25,958 nucleotides of DNA from an archaeon (GTDB lineage Archaea > Asgardarchaeota > Hermodarchaeia > Hermodarchaeales > Hermodarchaeaceae): the NCBI GenBank assembly GCA_016550485.1, contig JABXGV010000118.1, positions 1 through 25,958 of the forward strand. The letters run 5' to 3'. The notes below the pieces were generated by a model. It was not told where the DNA came from and made no database searches. It was given only the letters and a program-made list of their open reading frames with translations. Made by a program: the position numbers and the translations under genes. Positions 23,132-25,958 of this stretch are shown here, piece after piece. Position 1 is the first letter of the stretch. Each line of letters opens with the position of its first letter.

Positions 23132-23324
23132 GTGTAATCGCCTCCACTGGACAGACCTTTGTACAAGTGCCGCAGCCTGTACACCTGTCAGGCAGTACTA
23201 CGATGTAATGTTCAAAGACATCGATAGCGTTGGTGGGACAGACTGTAGCGCATGCCTGACATATTCCGCAGATTTCACCGTTTACTTTTGCTAACTTTTT
23301 TGATGTTTTTTCAGTTGGGGTCAT
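23118..23324 (-). CDS. 2[4Fe-4S] ferredoxin
   Basis: This small electron carrier of 68 residues has two complete cluster motifs: Cys19/22/25/29 (CGICQACATVCP) and Cys48/51/54/58 (CTGCGTCTKVCP). ATG at 23324 is preferred, with GGAG about 10 nt upstream; TTG at 23345 would add seven residues. Its 3' end overlaps the geranylgeranyl reductase gene. Archaeal geranylgeranyl reductases use reduced ferredoxin, so this pairing points to a dedicated donor. No membrane segment is present. Confidence 0.95.
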   Translation of the reverse strand: MTPTEKTSKKLAKVNGEICGICQACATVCPTNAIDVFEHYIVVLPDRCTGCGTCTKVCPVEAITLVKR

Positions 23325-23517
23325 ATTACTGCGGCTCCAGTTCAAATTAGTGGGGACTCAGCTATTGCGCCTTTTCAGCCTTTCTGTGTCCCAAAAATCG
23401 ACCAAGAGGGTTTTATCCCTTATTTTTCTTGATTTTCGCCAAATGCAAAAGAATGGATGCTTAACAGAAAATCCTTCTTTTGCTTCACATCGAATCGTTA
23501 GATAAGTGAAGAATTAG

Positions 23518-24210
23518 TTATTCTTTCGGAAGTTGGCGGATGATTTTAATCCATTCTTTGATACGAGATTCTGGGATCCCAGTTAGGAGTGAGAGGTCCC
23601 GTGTATTTTCTGATTTAAGCTCATCAAGGCTTGTTACACCGAGGTCCTTCAATCTTCGTACATCGTCTCGGCTGATGTCAGGTAGATGTTTCAGTTCGGA
23701 GATTTTTGGTTTCTGAACCCTTTCCTCACGAACGGCGCGTGACTCACTACGAACATGGCGCTTTGCAGCGTCAACTAGCTTCTCAGCGCGCGCACGTTTC
23801 AAATCTGTAAGCCGAGCAAGACGCCGCGGTGATGTTGTAGAGAGGCTGCGGATATTCGTTATCCCGACAGCTACTAGGGTTTCTACTATCTTCTTTGTGA
23901 TTTGGGGCAATTCGGTCAAATCGGTTTCCACGGGAGTTGGGGCTGGTTTAGGAGCTTCCCGCACAACTGGTTTTTCTTTCGGCTTTACTGGCTTGGACTC
24001 TTCGCTCAACTTCCTTATGCGTTCAAAATATTCCTTAAGGATAGTGACATTATCTGTGTAATGAGTGCTTCGCCGACGATCAATAGGAATTGCCATCCAT
24101 CTCGCATCGCTTAAGGAAATGCCAGCATCCTTCAATTCCTTTAGAGTAAATCCTCGACCATGTCTTTTCTGCTTAGTTTTTGGTGAGTGGATTTCAGGTC
24201 TAAGAGCCAA
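23518..24210 (-). CDS. rpl13e: Ribosomal protein eL13 fused to two helix-hairpin-helix modules
   Basis: Residues about 12-68 match eL13 (L13e) of the large subunit: RHGRGFTLKELKDAGISLSD, then ARWMAIPIDRRRSTHYTDNV and a basic helix. A Pro/Lys linker follows (69-96). Two helix-hairpin-helix-like modules come next: LPQITKKIVETLVAVGITNI with LARLTDLKRARAEKLVDAAK (97-152), and LPDISRDDVRRLKDLGVTSL with LSLLTGIPESRIKEWIKIIR (176-226). Archaeal eL13 proteins are usually much shorter, so the fusion is notable. eL13 occurs in TACK/Asgard archaea and eukaryotes. The TTG start is set by AGGAG at 24219-24223, eight nucleotides upstream. The gene is divergent from the proteasome beta gene. Confidence 0.87.
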   Translation of the reverse strand: MALRPEIHSPKTKQKRHGRGFTLKELKDAGISLSDARWMAIPIDRRRSTHYTDNVTILKEYFERIRKLSEESKPVKPKEKPVVREAPKPAPTPVETDLTELPQITKKIVETLVAVGITNIRSLSTTSPRRLARLTDLKRARAEKLVDAAKRHVRSESRAVREERVQKPKISELKHLPDISRDDVRRLKDLGVTSLDELKSENTRDLSLLTGIPESRIKEWIKIIRQLPKE

Positions 24211-24373
24211 TGTTATATCTCCTAGTAAACCGCGTGCAGAAAAGGAGAATCAGACCAGCTAAAAATCTTTTGACCAAAACCATCATCTTTGGCGTTACTA
24301 CTGGAATTGCTAAACAAGAAAGCTTAAATGTTTATTCAGGATGCAGAGACCAGAAGATTTAGAGGGTTCAAAA

Positions 24374-24994
24374 ATGATGAAACGACAAGACGACGGGCAG
24401 CGATTAATGTCTCACACAACAACAGTCGCTGTGAAATGCACTGATGGAGTAGTGTTGGGCACTGAATCGCAGGCAACAATGGGTTACTTGGTCGCAAGCG
24501 ACACCGCTCCAAAAATCCATCAACTCACCGATAGAATAGCAGTAACGATTTCTGGATCAGTCGCTGATTGCCAAGCGATAATTAATAGTGTCCGAGCAAT
24601 TACCAGATTGGAAGCGTTAGAGATTGGGCGTGAGCTGTCAGTGAAAGCAGTCTCACGTCTTACTTCGTCCATACTCTTTCGGAACCGGATGTTTCCCCTT
24701 ATTTCAATGCTCATCATTGCAGGAGTAGATGAGGAGGGAGCTCATATCTACACACTTGATCCCCTTGGAAGTATGCTTGAAGAGGATAAATTCACTGCTA
24801 CTGGAAGTGGATCTGTGGTAGCATTTGGTGTGCTTGAAGACGAATACGACGAAAAGATGACCCTCAGTAAAGGGAAAGATCTAGCAAAACGAGCGGTTAA
24901 TGCTGCACGAAGGCGGGATATAGCTTCTGGCGGTGCTATTCAAATCGCCACAATCAGTTCAAAGGGAGTAGAAATCTCCACTCTCAAGAACTAG
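24374..24994 (+). CDS. psmB: 20S proteasome beta subunit
   Basis: This is the catalytic beta subunit of the proteasome. After a short propeptide the mature chain starts TTTVAVK. Catalytic Thr1 (residue 15 here), Lys33 in APKIHQL and the Asp/Ser pair of RRRDIASGG are all present. Residue 17 is Glu, as in Thermoplasma. The residue before Thr1 is His (MSH|TTTV), not the usual Gly needed for standard autolytic processing. The start is uncertain: ATG at 24374 has GAGGG upstream and lies downstream of the probable initiation site; ATG at 24341 would give a 25-residue propeptide and sits too close to the TATA-like CTTAAATG. No alpha subunit is in the window. Confidence 0.92.
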   Translation: MMKRQDDGQRLMSHTTTVAVKCTDGVVLGTESQATMGYLVASDTAPKIHQLTDRIAVTISGSVADCQAIINSVRAITRLEALEIGRELSVKAVSRLTSSILFRNRMFPLISMLIIAGVDEEGAHIYTLDPLGSMLEEDKFTATGSGSVVAFGVLEDEYDEKMTLSKGKDLAKRAVNAARRRDIASGGAIQIATISSKGVEISTLKN

Positions 24995-25048
24995 TTACTC
25001 TGCTGGCAAAGTCAGTAGTTTCCTCACGAATATATTCTTCCTCTCGCC

Positions 25049-25958
25049 TCACACGACGCAACAAGTATGGTTAACTGTAATTTTGTAGCTTTTATCTTTA
25101 AGGTACTTTAGGGTAGTTTGTGTTGGGACCGCTATCCGCGTGACACCTGCTTTGATAGCTAGCTGCTCCATCTCTCTACGTACCTTGCCCCGAGGACGCA
25201 TACAACCAAGAGCAATCTCAGTTTTTGGAAACATAACTCGAGCGATTGCACAAATTCTAGCAATATCATAATTAGATGGAGGTAGAGTTCTTTCCATCGC
25301 AGTTTTTTGGCTAGGCACTAAAGCAATTATTACTATCACAGAGGGGTCTATTGTTTCTTGAATAATTTTGAGGGCATTTAGCTCGCCTGCTAGTTTACCA
25401 AAGTGTAAACCTACACAGATATGGGGTGAAACTGCAATATTGTTGAGTTTAAGTGCCTGAAGAGTTGTGCGATAGTCGTGGGTTGTGCGTCCTGTGAGGC
25501 CATATACTTTGTGAATAGTATCGTTATCACCAACGACGTCAACAGAAGCACAATCGATATCTGTGTCTGCTAGTTGTCTGGCATCATTATTTGTTAGGAA
25601 CCCTGTGTGGGTATTGATGTAAAGTGATGTAGACTGCTTGATTTCTCTGAGTGCGGGGAGAAAAGACAGGAGGGGTACACATCCATGAGCATCGCAGCCC
25701 CCACTAACTAAGCAACCCAAGCCTTGATGGGCAGCAAGATTTTGACAGAAAGAAACTAGTTGATCTGGTTGAGTTAGAGATTTCATGTGCCGTAGATATC
25801 GTCCTCCGCAGTGTTGACAGTTTAATTTGCAGAGGCTGCCAGTAATGGATATTGCAGGGAACCTATTACCTGGTGTGAAAAGAGAGATTCGGTGTCCTAG
25901 GACCTCATCAGTTATTTGGCGTGCTTGTTTGAAAAGCGGTTCTAATTCTGATTGAGGA
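25049..25958 (-). CDS. Radical SAM protein (BioB/LipS-like), 5' end cut by the window
   Basis: The frame extends upstream of its internal ATG (25786) to the window edge without a stop. The extension carries the radical SAM cluster motif CKLNCQHC, preceded by FPAISITGSL and followed by GGRYLRHMKSL. The true start therefore lies outside. The body (LVSGGCDAHGCVPLLSFLP, VDVVGDNDTIHKVYGLTGRT, SPHICVGLHFGKL) fits a TIM-barrel radical SAM enzyme. It resembles the archaeal biotin-synthase-like group that includes the two-protein lipoyl synthase LipS1/LipS2, from memory and not certain. The C-terminus ends in NHTCCVV, whose cysteine pair, with Cys194 of GCMRPRG, could bind an auxiliary cluster. The substrate is unknown. 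Confidence 0.85.
   Translation of the reverse strand, partial: PQSELEPLFKQARQITDEVLGHRISLFTPGNRFPAISITGSLCKLNCQHCGGRYLRHMKSLTQPDQLVSFCQNLAAHQGLGCLVSGGCDAHGCVPLLSFLPALREIKQSTSLYINTHTGFLTNNDARQLADTDIDCASVDVVGDNDTIHKVYGLTGRTTHDYRTTLQALKLNNIAVSPHICVGLHFGKLAGELNALKIIQETIDPSVIVIIALVPSQKTAMERTLPPSNYDIARICAIARVMFPKTEIALGCMRPRGKVRREMEQLAIKAGVTRIAVPTQTTLKYLKDKSYKITVNHTCCVV

Noticed and set aside
24374..24994. Glu17 in the proteasome beta subunit as an inactivating change
   Set aside because: The Thermoplasma acidophilum beta subunit also has Glu at that position and is active.

Overview
The window is archaeal chromosomal DNA, and the gene set points to the TACK/Asgard side, with Asgard favoured. The general archaeal markers are a histone, tRNA-intron endonuclease, archaeal-type glutamyl-tRNA synthetase, a 20S proteasome beta subunit, an HerA-type ATPase and geranylgeranyl reductase with its ferredoxin. 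Ribosomal protein eL13 is typical of TACK/Asgard archaea and usually absent from Euryarchaeota. Three proteins have a eukaryote-like flavour: a tandem winged-helix protein collinear with the ESCRT-II subunit Vps22/SNF8, a metallopeptidase with a C-terminal RING/PHD-type zinc finger, and a roadblock-like protein. The lineage is inferred; there is no 16S rRNA here. No mobile element, CRISPR array or tRNA gene was seen. Starts are a mix of ATG, GTG and TTG, some behind Shine-Dalgarno sites and some apparently leaderless behind TATA boxes.

Layout. 1-4.8 kb: a long coiled-coil protein, a small unknown protein, a class I aminotransferase, a histone, a small winged-helix-like protein and the metallopeptidase-RING protein. 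4.8-8.4 kb: a UppP-like membrane phosphatase, a PhoU-like DUF47 protein, tRNA-splicing endonuclease, a small unknown protein and a slipin whose codon usage changes abruptly mid-gene. 8.5-11.6 kb: a zinc-ribbon coiled-coil protein, then an apparent three-gene unit (48-residue membrane peptide, NapH-like membrane polyferredoxin, 71-residue Cys/His protein) and an unknown 216-residue protein. 11.6-15.4 kb: an HerA-like ATPase, a winged-helix protein with an acidic tail, a membrane-anchored outside-facing protein that looks frameshifted at its C-terminus, and a Cys-rich conserved protein.

15.5-20.3 kb: the Vps22-like protein, two small unknown proteins, AK6/Fap7-type adenylate kinase, GluRS and the roadblock-linker-winged-helix protein. 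20.3-20.6 kb has no gene but carries a strong candidate for a structured non-coding RNA on the minus strand: TATA box, closing stem and U-rich end are all correctly spaced. 20.6-25.9 kb: two membrane proteins, a ferredoxin-geranylgeranyl reductase operon, eL13 fused to two helix-hairpin-helix modules, proteasome beta, and a radical SAM protein cut by the right edge.

Working together: ferredoxin and reductase share an operon and probably saturate the isoprenoid chains of membrane lipids. The polyferredoxin unit is an electron-transfer module at the membrane. eL13, GluRS, EndA and AK6 serve translation and RNA maturation. The proteasome subunit, RING-peptidase and Vps22-like protein suggest protein-turnover and membrane-remodelling functions, but they are scattered and not one operon. 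The most promising leads are the unassigned RNA, the peptidase-RING fusion, the Vps22-like protein and the mosaic slipin.
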